Positions 1 through 8,527 of a stretch of 12,288 nt of DNA are shown piece after piece. Where the stretch lies: positions 1-12,288 of the forward strand of contig RBNI01005658.1 of the NCBI GenBank assembly GCA_003990745.1. Reading direction: 5' to 3'. How positions within the stretch are numbered: the stretch's first letter is position 1; each line of letters begins with the position of its first letter. Under the pieces are notes generated by a model. The model had not been told where the DNA came from, did no database searches, and saw nothing but the letters and a program-made list of their open reading frames with translations. Source of the DNA: Jimgerdemannia flammicorona. Taxonomy: Eukaryota > Mucoromycota > Endogonomycetes > Endogonales > Endogonaceae. Made by a program: the position numbers and the translations under genes.

Positions 1-866
1 AAAAAAAAAAAAAAACTTTGTTTCAATCGCTCGATCACACTGCATTAATGCCTGTTCATAAGATCTGTTGCCACCACAGTATATTAGTTCATTACGGCAC
101 TCATTTCCTCCAATAAAAAGTGATTAAACAATCTTCCGAGTAGGAAATGGGGTCAAGGCCTTTACGTGAAACACATGCAGACTCGAGCTACAGAAATAGG
201 GTGAATTTACATACAGAAAACAATTTCATAACAACACGAGCATCCCGACCCAAAGCAAACGTGGTGGTTGTATGTGATTGTCGGCTGACAATGTGTACTT
301 ATATAGCCCGACACCTGTTATACACGTACTGCTGCTACCCTGGCGAACGCTGTTTGCTCCTATCTGGGGTTACCATGCCGATACTTTTTGTAGCTCTAGT
401 TACCCCTACAGTATGCTCGAATGAATATCTTCTGCTTGAGTCGGGTACGATCCTACTCACTTGCACCTTTACTATCTCAGAAATCGACGAGTTCTGCCCC
501 TCATTTGTGTTATTTTATCAGCCCTTTGAACCTAGCTTGGTGAACCTACTTAACCCTCAAAGTAACCCGCCATTTGCAACATAGGGCTGCCGGTATGGCC
601 CGAACTCTCATAGAATAATAACGACATAAGGATGGGTGACTGGCAAAGGATCTGGGGCCAAATAAGGCAAAGGTACTTTGTGCCATTTGATCATGCACTC
701 CTTGTTATGCTATAATACAACGCATTCTCTCGACCGCAAACTGACAATTCTTCACACCCGCACAGCTTTCTCCGCACGGTTGCAGCAAGCCTTCCAGCGC
801 CACCGCTCCGCCAGCACGACATTTTTATTTTTTTTTCAGTCGAAACCCCACACCACCACCTCGAAA
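1..866. other. Upstream intergenic region of spg1, no credible gene
   Basis: The window opens with a 15-nt A run (1-15). An open frame of about 145 codons (147-584, +) has no recognisable domain, unconvincing composition and no splice partners, so I do not call it. A TATA-like element is at 711-716, and 820-839 is a T-rich stretch ending in CAG that looks like a 3' splice site, so a 5'-UTR intron before the spg1 ATG is possible but unproven. I see no tRNA or other RNA gene here. Confidence 0.6.
711..716 (+). promoter_or_regulatory. TATA-like element of spg1
   Basis: TATAAT lies in the context GCTATAATAC, about 155 bp upstream of the spg1 ATG at 867. The other two plus-strand genes also have a TATA-like element 160-180 bp before their ATG (6631 for the AA11 gene, 8351 for the unknown gene), which mildly supports the call. 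Function is inferred only. Confidence 0.3.
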
Positions 867-2235
867 ATGTCCGTAGTCGAACCTCCAAAGAAGAATAGGT
901 GAGCTGCCCGAGCTACGCGGTTTCCAGTAGGAAACGCGGAACCAGTTTTGTTGTACGGGCGTCGCTAGCACGCTTCAGACTTCCTCGCTGGTGGTCTATG
1001 CTTTTATGCTCGTACTCGGGCCCAACCCTCCTCGAGCCCTCCTTGGACCACCTCCTTTTCACCCGTTGAGTTTGTGACGTGGAACTCTCACACTCTCTTA
1101 CCAGCGAAACCTATTACCCTTACCCCCCTCTCACCACTACCACCCGCTACGTCATTCCAGCTCGCCCGGCGTAATTATTAAGGTCGGTATGGTCGGTGAT
1201 GCGCAGATAGGGAAGACGAGTCTGATGGTCAAGTACGTGGAGGGATCGTTCGACGAGGATTACATTCAAACGCTAGGTAAGAGGTGGGGATGAGGACTAG
1301 GGTCTTTTGGCCTCTCAATGGCGTCAACCTGGCGCTGGAAATACCTCATTTCGAACGGACGAACCCCTCCATCGGCACACTCACCGTAGGCGTCAACTTC
1401 ATGGAAAAGACCATCTCGATCAGGAACACGGAAATCACGTTTAGCATCTGGGATTTGGGCGGTAAGCTCTTGAAGATTTGTATCTCGGTTTCGTAAAAAT
1501 AAAAATAAATAATTAAAAAAAAAAAAAATCCGTTTCTAACGCTCGCCCTTCAACGCATAGGCCAGCGGGAATTCGTCAACATGCTCCCGCTGGTGTGCAA
1601 CGATGCCGTCGCCATTCTCTTTATTTTCGACCTGACGCGCAAGTCTACGCTTAACAGCGTCAAGGAGTGGTATCGGCAGGCGAGGGGACTTAATAAGGTG
1701 AGAAGTTCTTTCGAGTTCAGATGGGCTATTACATGCACAAATCAATAAAAATCTGACTCATTTGTTTCATTTCCCTTTCCCCAACTCAGACAGCTATTCC
1801 GTTCCTCGTCGGCACGAAATACGACCAGTTTGTAAACTTTCCCAAGGAAGAACAGGAGGAGATCACAAAACAGGTACAACGAGCCATGCTCTCTCCAGTC
1901 ATGCTCTCTCCAGCCATGCTATGCACGGCTTTGACCCAGCCACTATTTTGTCCGTCATGCGGATCTGAAATAGCTAAACCAAAGACCGATCGTACTGGCA
2001 CCGATAACTAACGCACATAGAAAAAGAGAAACCATTTCTAACATCTCCTCTCCCCTTTTTCCCTCAGGCACGTAAATTTTCCAAGGCAATGAAGTCGCCC
2101 CTGATCTTCTGCTCGACGGCGGCCTCGATCAACGTCCAAAAGATCTTCAAGATCGTTCTATCCAAGGCCTTCGACCTCAAGTGCAACATCCCAGAGATTA
2201 AGGACGTTGGCTCCCCCGTGCTCGAGTACCTGTAG
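867..2235 (+). CDS. spg1: Spg1/Tem1-type septation GTPase (six exons, 202 aa)
   Basis: This is a Ras-superfamily small GTPase at the top of the septation initiation / mitotic exit network. In yeasts it sits at the spindle pole body and recruits the Cdc7/Cdc15-type kinase when GTP-bound. Exons: 867-898, 1161-1276, 1390-1461, 1561-1697, 1790-1873, 2068-2235; joined they give 609 nt with all GT-AG introns. The P-loop GDAQIGKTS is at residues 23-31, switch II WDLGGQ at 70-75, the G4 box is TKYD (128-131) rather than NKxD, and G5 is CSTAAS (162-167). The TKYD box and the stretch [10 protein letters not shown] (from 168) are typical of Spg1/Tem1 and separate it from Rab and Ran. Length matches the family (about 200 aa). 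There is no C-terminal prenylation cysteine (it ends VLEYL), also as expected. Branch-site-like CTAAC occurs before the acceptors of exons 4 and 6. The neighbour usp is convergent. The family call is secure; the short first exon is the least certain part. Confidence 0.93.
1885..1920 (+). repeat. 15-bp tandem repeat with decoy acceptors in spg1 intron 5
   Basis: Two and a half head-to-tail copies of a 15-bp unit (1885-1899, 1900-1914, 1915-1920) lie at the start of intron 5. The two full copies differ only at the last base. Each full copy contains CTCTCCAG, a good-looking 3' splice site, only 25-40 nt after the donor at 1874. Confidence 0.85.
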
Positions 2236-2514
2236 ATACTGGGTAGCGTATATAGATTGAAAGTGGTGCCAGAGGGACGGTGTGGTAAATGGAGGGGGGT
2301 GTGGGGATGGAAGGTGGATGGGTCCGTCGATGGGTGCGTGGTTGTGTAGTGTTTCATTTTCGGGGTCATATTTTTTTTCTTCTCTTTTTTCCGGTATTTC
2401 TCAACCGGCGTACCAATGTAACCGACATAGTCTATTGTATCGCGTTATGGTTGTATTTTGCACCATCGCTTCTCGTTTGAAATCCAGTTCCTCGTGTATG
2501 ATATTAAACCTGTA

Positions 2515-2536
2515 TTTTTTTTTTTTTTTTTTTTTT
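2515..2536 (+). repeat. 22-nt poly-T tract
   Basis: Uninterrupted T run, immediately 3' of a possible spg1 polyadenylation signal. Confidence 0.9.
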
Positions 2537-2859
2537 GCTCGTCCTCAACCACTTGCATGATATATCTTCAGCTTCGATAGTGTCATAAGATATCGTAGAA
2601 TTACTCCACATTTTTATCCGTCGCATTTGGCACGCGCTTGCGAGGTCTAAGCATCATGGATTCGGCGGAAGGAGATCCGAACTCCATATGGCCGATTACC
2701 AAGCAAACCAAACCGGGAGATTGGAAGATTCAACTCAGAAGATCCGATTTTTTGTGGTTTAAAATCGTTTATGTATATATGATACAGCGCGAGAAGGGAG
2801 TATAGCAGAGCGATATGCGCGCAAAAGTTCGGCTGCAACGTAAAGTTGAAAAACTGGCC

Positions 2860-2881
2860 TTTTTTTTTTTTTTTTTTTTTT
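2860..2881 (+). repeat. 22-nt poly-T tract
   Basis: Uninterrupted T run about 160 bp beyond the usp stop codon. It would read as poly-A in the direction of usp transcription. Confidence 0.9.
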
Positions 2882-3039
2882 GTCCCGTTTGAACCAAGAA
2901 ATCGGGAGCGCGGCGAAGGGTAATTACAAACAGACCAAGATAACAGAAATGAAAGAGGGAGAAGCGCACCAATTTACCTAACTCCATATATATTTTTCGC
3001 CCTCCCACCTCCAACTGATCTTGCTTAGACGCCAAGCGA

Positions 3040-4645
3040 TCAACGCTGGCTGTCAAACTCAGCGGGAACCTTGACGATGATGATGGGTACGGCACAGTTG
3101 TGCGCGCAGTAGTCGCTTACACTGCCGAGGATCGTGCTGCGTAATGAAATGAAGAAACCGAACATATTAATCTGAATACCGTCCCATGCGTCGTGAGCCG
3201 TGAGCCGTGAGCCGTGAGCCATTCACGAACGTCGTCCACCTGCCGTAGATCTCTGCCTGTAACCATTGCTCCACATGCAGAAACTAAACAATAAGGATAG
3301 ATCTATGTACCGCTTCAGAGCTCCGAGGCCCCTGGACCCCATAATAAGTACGTCAGCGTTCAACTCCTGCACCTTACGAACGATCTCGTCGCGGGCGTCG
3401 CCACGCATGGCGATAGCTTTGCACGCAATCTACAAAATGGGAGGCGGGGAGCCAAGAGGGAAATGGTCAAAGTTCGTAAGGTATGATGAACAAGCCTAGA
3501 TCGCCACGTGACCCCTCCCCCTCCCCTCCCCCCCGGATGTGCCCTGTCCCTCCACAATGAAAAATTCCACGGTACCCTTGGCCCCTGCACTCGGTCCTCA
3601 TAAACAAAACAAACAAACAAACAAATATCTACTTACGTTCTTCTCCTTAAGCTTTGTGGCGTAATTTTGCAACAAAGTATGACTGTTAAGGCGGTGCTTT
3701 TATCGCGCGCGTCCAACCCAACGACCAAACAATATATATTTTTTTCGGTCATAGGGAAAAAAAAAGAGGACGAGAGTATCCGTCAATAATGATCTCTTCC
3801 TGTCATTATTACCTTGCACATGTAATAAAGGATGTCCCATGCGCAGCTCCCATAATCAACCCGCGGCACTCTCTCGCCGCCTCCCCTACCGGCCCACCCG
3901 ACCGCGTGGAACCATGTCCTTGCGCGATTGATCATAGACATGTGGCGGGGCCTCTCGCGTACCTGTTCTTCGAGATTTGTAATGAAGTCAGAGAAGTCCA
4001 TGTAGGAGGTGCCTGGTGTGACGTCCGGATCAAGGTGGGATGAGGCAAAGGTGGTATAGGAGGAGGCGTAGGAGTACGAGGAAGAGGAGTAGATTTGTTG
4101 ATAGGAATAATAGTTTCGGTAGTGGTGCGCGAAGGGTTCGGCGATGGTTTTGGTGATGAGGGAGGCTTTAGTGCATGAGGGTACAAGCACGAAACACAGC
4201 AACACGAGGCCGAAGAGTGGTGTGAGAGGTAAGGATGGAAGTGACGCAACGAGGGGTTCGCCATGTTTCTTATGTAAGCTAAACAGGAGGGTACAGATGT
4301 GGGGGGTAGAGGTGGTGGTAGGGTGGTTTAAGAAGGGGACATGGCGCTAATATACAGCTTACCGTACGGACCTGGGACGCTGGCAACGCCACGAACGTTT
4401 GCAAGAATGACGAGGTCGTTCTCCGGCCTGAGGAGGTTATTGACGGCCCAGTCGAATGCGAATCCAGAGTGGAAGCTCTGGTCGACGGCAATAAAAACGA
4501 TACGGGTGATGGGCGACTGCACGCCCTCGGCCTGCTCGGGATGGTGGATAACGGTCTCATGAGAGCCCAAATCTTCGAGGGAGTCGAGATTGGGGGCGGC
4601 GACGACCTTGGAGTGGTGGTCCTGTGTTTCGGTGGCGGTGGACAT
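3040..4645 (-). CDS. Universal stress protein (USP/UspA) family protein, five exons, 202 aa
   Basis: This is a single-domain USP fold, a nucleotide-binding alpha/beta protein linked to stress tolerance; the exact fungal role is unknown. Exons on the minus strand: 4645-4363, 4012-3963, 3696-3637, 3429-3311, 3136-3040; total 609 nt, all GT-AG. Residues 1-44 are an acidic, variable leader. The domain begins with RIVFIAVDQS (48-57), with the usual beta-1 Asp at 55. PGPYGTSYMDFSDF (91-104) follows across the first junction. The ATP-binding signature G-x2-G-x9-G-S is complete: GSRG (162-165) then GS (175-176). The C-terminal strand PIIIVKV is at 188-194. The two cysteines in DYCAHNC are typical of fungal members. 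Start: this ATG is the only one giving an open first exon. Exon 3 (20 codons) is supported by frame and family resemblance but has a weak polypyrimidine tract. The CRE site at 4779 suggests bZIP stress control. Confidence 0.9.
3192..3219 (+). repeat. Four tandem copies of a 7-bp unit in a usp intron
   Basis: CGTGAGC is repeated four times perfectly within the last usp intron (between 3137 and 3310). It is a simple minisatellite; no function is evident. Confidence 0.9.
3602..3625 (+). repeat. AAAC simple repeat in a usp intron
   Basis: A short tetranucleotide tract lies just downstream of the exon 3 donor (read on the minus strand it is GTTT-rich and follows GTAAGT). It is an ordinary microsatellite. 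Confidence 0.8.
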
Positions 4646-4657
4646 GGTGTTCTGTTA

Positions 4658-4723
4658 TGTTCTGGAGTGAATAGAGAATTGGCGGATGATGGGCGTTCTG
4701 TTCTGGAGTGAATAGAGAATTGG
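4658..4723 (+). repeat. 25-bp direct repeat in the usp leader/promoter
   Basis: Two perfect 25-bp copies (4658-4682 and 4699-4723) are spaced 41 bp apart, start to start. The near copy is 12 bp upstream of the usp ATG. On the gene strand each copy begins with CCAAT, so each could be a CCAAT box, although the near one is probably inside the 5' UTR. It may simply be a recent tandem duplication. Confidence 0.85.
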
Positions 4724-4778
4724 GCGTCTTTAAAAGCCCCCATGGGACTTGCTTTGTGACTGCCCAGAGTCGCCGCCA

Positions 4779-4786
4779 TGACGTCA
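4779..4786. promoter_or_regulatory. CRE/ATF site upstream of usp
   Basis: TGACGTCA, the full palindromic CRE, lies 133 bp upstream of the usp ATG. In fungi this is the binding site of Atf1/Sko1-type bZIP factors acting below the stress MAP kinase, which fits a universal stress protein. The match is exact; occupancy is inferred. Confidence 0.55.
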
Positions 4787-5648
4787 CATGCATCACCCCA
4801 TCGCACACCCAGCAAATCAGCGCAAATCATCCATCTGGTTGGAACCCTATGCGGTTGCCTGATGTCCCTCTTTCCTGTCCGCGTAGAAAACCGATCGACA
4901 CATCGGATGATGCACCGTCTCGGTTCACCCACAGCCTGCTGGCTGTTTGAGTTGCGGAAACAACCGATGTACCACGGCAGCGTTTATCCGTGAGCATATT
5001 AGAATGTTAATCGCGGCACCGAGAGTCATACGGACTCGAATATTTTTTTAGAGGAGTGTGGTGAGGACTGGCTGAACACCACATCTTTGCCACTCTCTCT
5101 CGAGTTTCCGACGGTGTTTTGCGGCTATCCTCTTGGATGATCTTTTTATGACAGCAAACATTGCACGACACCTACGAGTAAACCTGCTTTCGAGCAGTAA
5201 AGTTATGAACATGGCCATGGGATTTAATTAATTATATGAGCATCTATGCTAATCAATAACTAGCAGACATTTCAACAACAGTAATTTGTGTTGTTTTGTT
5301 TCGCCATCATTCACATCATAATACTTTGATTGTTTCTAGAATTTATCGTGTCCTGCGTGCTAAGTATATCTTCCACCTCTGAATCGTTTTGTGACCAACA
5401 AAGTACCAATTTACGGAAGCTTCAGGGTCGTCTGAACGTGTTTGGGCCGCACCACGAATTGTCCTTCCATGCCGGATTGGCTCTAGCGAAAGCGGCTCTC
5501 CATGGGGCTGTGCGGCTTGGGGGAACATATAACGTTAGGACGCTAGGCATGCCGCGGCGAACGGGCCTCTTCGTAGACTTATGGTTATCGAACCTTTTAT
5601 GATTTGGTTTCGACTGTCTGGTGGGCTTGTTGGACGAACTTTGCATAG

Positions 5649-5709
5649 TTTTTTTTTTTTTTTTTTTTTGCACGTTTTTTTTGAATTTCTCTTTTTCTTG
5701 TCCGCTTTT

Positions 5710-5747
<38 letters not shown>
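5649..5747 (+). repeat. Paired long poly-T tracts (21 and 34 nt)
   Basis: A T21 run at 5649-5669 and a T34 run at 5714-5747 flank a T-rich, pyrimidine-biased 44-bp spacer. The T34 run is the longest homopolymer in the window. It could be the A-tail of a degraded minus-strand retroelement or a slippage hotspot. Confidence 0.85.
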
Positions 5748-5748
<1 letters not shown>

Positions 5749-6465
5749 GGGGAGGGTGGGATTATTTGTTCCTGTCAATAAATTGATCGCCACATTTACC
5801 TTCTAAACCAGATCTGGCATCGTTGTTCCAAGACAGCGAAGTCAAAAATCTATCGAGTATATGTTCGAGCGGGGCTTGTAAAAGCGGAAATATCAACAGT
5901 AACGTACATTCCTTGGGAAGAAATTAAATAATATAATCCGTTTTAATTGATGCATACGTAATCACTAACTGTCCTATACATTCACCGACATTATCAAATC
6001 ATTGACCAATAACGAAACATTCGTTGAATGAAACCTCCGTCTTGCCAATCCTTCTTTTGCAACAAGGCCTCTACGAAAGCTGAGCGCCATTTTATCTGTT
6101 TGGGAAGAAACGGGCAGGCCATCGAAATGCCTTTAACTTTACATCTTTTTACTTTTGTAGCAATAAGGATGTTTATTGTGGCATCATGCATCTGGGAGCC
6201 GCACGTGTTTCCAGCTGAGACTCCCAGGCCAATAAAGCGTATTTCCCGATTCCGCGCCCTGTAACATTCCCATCGGCCTCTACGCGCTACCGTACTCTGG
6301 ATGTCTCCGGCAATTCCACCTTGATGAGTCAGTCTGAAATGAGCCAGAGAATTGTCTTGAGACGGCACGCACATGATGCCCATTTCAAAGTATGAATAGA
6401 ATCTAGGAGAGCCCTCTACAGGGGTATTCCGTCATTCCGTTCGAATATTAACCCCCAAGAGGTCG

Positions 6466-6473
6466 TCACGTGA
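6466..6473. promoter_or_regulatory. E-box palindrome upstream of the AA11 gene
   Basis: TCACGTGA lies about 325 bp before the AA11 ATG and is the core bound by fungal bHLH factors (Cbf1/Pho4 type). CACGTG also occurs elsewhere in the window, including inside introns, so this is only a candidate. Confidence 0.25.
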
Positions 6474-6630
6474 TAATTTCGGATGGGTTGGCTATGACGG
6501 TTTGGAATTATTGATTGATGTTTGTTCTCATGCACCAATGTGTGTGGTGCCAGAAAACGGGGTAATTTAGAGTAAACATATGCGGGCTAGTGGCAACAAA
6601 GAAACCCCCTGGAGGCCCTGACGCGGTGCT

Positions 6631-6636
6631 TATAAG
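6631..6636 (+). promoter_or_regulatory. TATA box of the AA11 gene
   Basis: TATAAG in the context GCTTATAAGGCAG sits 166 bp before the start codon, after a GC-rich stretch. The position suits a transcription start around 6660-6700. Confidence 0.5.
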
Positions 6637-6796
6637 GCAGCATTGTTCCCGTCGCGGATCAAGTTTTCTGAACTAACTCCCGGGATCGTTGCGACAGAGG
6701 GGGAAAAAAAAAATCCTTCCGCCAGACGAAGGGCCTCCTGCAACACCACTACCACTCCTTTACCAACATTACACAACCCCCCAACCCTCCTTCAAC

Positions 6797-7783
6797 ATGA
6801 CAAAACTCACTGCTCTCATCATCGTGTTCATCGCACTCTCCAGCTACACCACCCCAACCTCAGCGCATCTCAGGATCCGAGACCCGCCTACGCGTCGCTC
6901 CCCCGAAAGCTCCTACTACAATCAGCATAAGTGTATCTCCAACAACCTAGCCTCTCCTGTGGGCTTCCAAGGCAAATTCCCGTACCCATGCCGGGGGTTC
7001 GCGCGCGGGCCCGCGCTCAAGACGTGGACAGCGGGACAGCAGATCAAAGTTGAGATCGACCCGAACGCAAACCACCACGGTGGGCACTGCGAGCTGGCGA
7101 TCTCGTACGATGAGAAGAACTTCGCTGTCGTCTACCAGGCCTTCGACCGCTGCCTCGCCAACTGCGTCACGGGTAACCGCGCAGGCTGCACCATAACGGC
7201 CACGCTTCCCGCCTCCCTGCCCGCAAGCAAGAATGCCATCCTCGCGTGGAGCTGGATTGCGCGCGAGGGAAACCGAGAGTACTTCCATGGATGCAGTGAT
7301 ATCGAGATCAAGACCACCAAAAAAGCCAAGCGCGCTGCGAAGAAGGGTTACACTGGGAAAAAGATGCTCGTGGCCAATTACCCCGGGTACCCGACTATCT
7401 TCGAGTTTAACAACACGTATAATGGCGCCGAGTTGTACAAACGCCAACCGAGCATCACCATTGCCCCGTCCAAGAACGAGAAGGCGGCCAAGATCACCGC
7501 TTCGGCAGGCGGGTGCCCACTGCCGGCATTCGATATGGGCGATGTGTCCAAGCTGCCCAAGAAATTGCCCGTTCCGAATACGCCATGTAAGGGGAACGAA
7601 CCTGCAAGGTGCCTGCACCCTGAGGACCCCGGGCTAAACGGCCTGCTGTTTATCGCGTGTGATGGGACAAGCTGGCAACAGGGATCGCTGTCGGGCGGGT
7701 TGAAGTGCGTGGAGACGGAGAAGGGGATGATGGGGTATTCGCTGAGCGCGGGTGACCTCAAGGACGATAATAATTACAATTGA
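6797..7783 (+). CDS. Secreted AA11-type lytic polysaccharide monooxygenase (LPMO), 328 aa, intronless
   Basis: This is a predicted copper-dependent enzyme that oxidatively cleaves chitin or a related polysaccharide outside the cell. Residues 1-23 are a signal peptide ending TSA; cleavage leaves His24 as the mature N-terminus, the first copper-brace ligand. Family landmarks are YPCRGF (63-68), WTAGQ (77-81), HHGGHCELAISYD (93-105; His94 is the likely second ligand), and FAW-like AWSW (150-153) followed by GNREYFHGC (158-166). These match AA11 in order. Where most AA11 enzymes have the axial Tyr in NRE-x-Y, this protein has Phe163, with a Tyr one place earlier. A lysine-rich link (172-189) leads to the end of the core. 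A C-terminal cysteine-rich domain (about 264-304; CKGNE, then RC, ACDGTSW, GGLKC) resembles the chitin-binding-like X278 tail of some AA11 proteins. The start at 6797 is chosen over an in-frame upstream non-hydrophobic extension because it puts the signal peptide at the N-terminus. It is GC-rich and the only intronless gene here. Confidence 0.82.
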   Translation: MTKLTALIIVFIALSSYTTPTSAHLRIRDPPTRRSPESSYYNQHKCISNNLASPVGFQGKFPYPCRGFARGPALKTWTAGQQIKVEIDPNANHHGGHCELAISYDEKNFAVVYQAFDRCLANCVTGNRAGCTITATLPASLPASKNAILAWSWIAREGNREYFHGCSDIEIKTTKKAKRAAKKGYTGKKMLVANYPGYPTIFEFNNTYNGAELYKRQPSITIAPSKNEKAAKITASAGGCPLPAFDMGDVSKLPKKLPVPNTPCKGNEPARCLHPEDPGLNGLLFIACDGTSWQQGSLSGGLKCVETEKGMMGYSLSAGDLKDDNNYN

Positions 7784-7865
7784 TTGGTTTCGATGTGAGA
7801 TGGTGCGTCTTGTGATACGTAGGATGTTCCCGGGAGATGAGCTGATCTCTTCTCTCTTTCTGAGA

Positions 7866-7871
7866 AATAAA
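7866..7871 (+). terminator. Polyadenylation signal of the AA11 gene
   Basis: Canonical AATAAA 83 nt downstream of the TGA. Confidence 0.6.
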
Positions 7872-8135
7872 CAAACAAAAAAAAAAACAAACGAAAAACA
7901 AAAAACACTATACATTGAAGCGTGCAAGCCAAAATAGTAATTGAGCTTTGCATAGAATGTTGATATTTCTACGTGTTGTTCGCATCTTGGTATTATAACA
8001 AAACACCAAACAGAAAAAGATGAGCAATGTGCATCCAGATAGGCCATAAGGTAAACTTGGCCTCATCGTCGTCGTATGCCAGTGGCGATGGTGATAATGC
8101 GAGGGAATGCAGAAGTTCGATGGAGGACCTTTTAC

Positions 8136-8143
8136 TGACGTCA
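8136..8143. promoter_or_regulatory. Second CRE/ATF site
   Basis: An exact TGACGTCA, about 390 bp upstream of the ATG at 8528 and 350 bp beyond the AA11 stop. By position it could serve the unknown gene at 8528. Confidence 0.4.
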
Positions 8144-8350
8144 TCACATATTGAATGACCTTGTTATGCTGTATCCACGAGCGCTGGTAAGGATCTTATT
8201 CATGTTCGTTTATGCTACGGTGGGGATTGGCTGGCAGCTTTAGTGCCTGCCGCCACCATACTCGTTATGTGGACATTTTTGTTGGCCTAAGCCTTTTTCT
8301 TTCATTCCCGTCGAACCTCACTCAGCCTACAACCTTCCCAGGTGACGAAG

Positions 8351-8364
8351 TATATATATATATA
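8351..8364 (+). promoter_or_regulatory. (TA)7 tract, possible TATA element
   Basis: Alternating TA dinucleotides 164-177 bp before the ATG at 8528, a spacing similar to the TATA elements of the other plus-strand genes. It may equally be a simple repeat. Confidence 0.35.
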
Positions 8365-8527
8365 CGTAATGTATCACGGTCACTTTGCAAATTTTATGAC
8401 CCACACGGCCTTTTGTGAGACCCGACCATCTTTCCTAATCAAGAATGTGCAGCCCCCGATCGCCCAGCTAACGATCGCAGAGCATTCGTCACGTGGGTGT
8501 TGGGCCTTTTTGTGTCGCCTGCGGGTT

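Larger units (their letters stand above)
2236..3039. other. Convergent 3' intergenic region between spg1 and usp
   Basis: This is the 804 bp between the two stop codons, so both 3' ends fall here. ATTAAA at 2503-2508 is a possible poly(A) signal for spg1. Two uninterrupted 22-nt T tracts (2515-2536 and 2860-2881) are the main landmarks. I see no conserved coding frame; the short open frames are low-complexity. Confidence 0.7.
4787..6796. other. 2-kb non-coding region between divergent usp and AA11 genes
   Basis: Both neighbours are transcribed away from this stretch, so it holds both promoters. The open frames in it (5330-5602 +, 5994-6383 -) show no domain, no signal peptide and no splice partners and are not called. 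It contains AT-rich DNA around 5220-5340, the long T tracts at 5649-5669 and 5714-5747, an E-box palindrome at 6466-6473, CCAAT at 6535-6539 and a TATA element at 6631-6636. I see no tRNA or rRNA. Confidence 0.6.
7784..8527. other. Intergenic region: AA11 3' end and promoter of the next gene
   Basis: AATAAA at 7866-7871, 83 nt after the AA11 stop, is a good polyadenylation signal and is followed by an A-rich stretch. Further on are a CRE site (8136-8143) and a (TA)7 tract (8351-8364) that may act as the TATA element of the gene starting at 8528. I cannot exclude an upstream 5' exon of that gene here. Confidence 0.55.

Noticed and set aside
147..584. Open frame of 145 codons on the plus strand, starting with ATG
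   Set aside because: No domain, signal peptide or family resemblance; composition looks like translated non-coding DNA, and it has no splice-linked partner.
3783..4205. Extending usp exon 2 upstream through the Ser/Tyr-rich open frame
   Set aside because: The acceptor at 4013-4014 restores the family sequence PGPYGTSYMDF exactly; the upstream residues look like translated intron.
4279..4932. 217-codon minus-strand open frame overlapping usp exon 1
   Set aside because: It is in a different frame from the USP domain and is Pro/Ser/Thr-rich low-complexity; the USP frame has the family motifs.
5330..5602. Plus-strand open frame with a hydrophobic N-terminal part
   Set aside because: Starts at a non-ATG codon, lacks a convincing cleavage site or domain and runs toward the poly-T tract.
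5994..6383. Open frame of about 129 codons on the minus strand in the large intergenic region
   Set aside because: No recognisable motif (I looked for reverse transcriptase and zinc-binding patterns); kept only as part of the retroelement-relic hypothesis.
6947..7618. Long minus-strand open frame opposite the AA11 gene
   Set aside because: A shadow frame caused by the GC-rich codon usage of the LPMO gene, which has clear family motifs on the plus strand.
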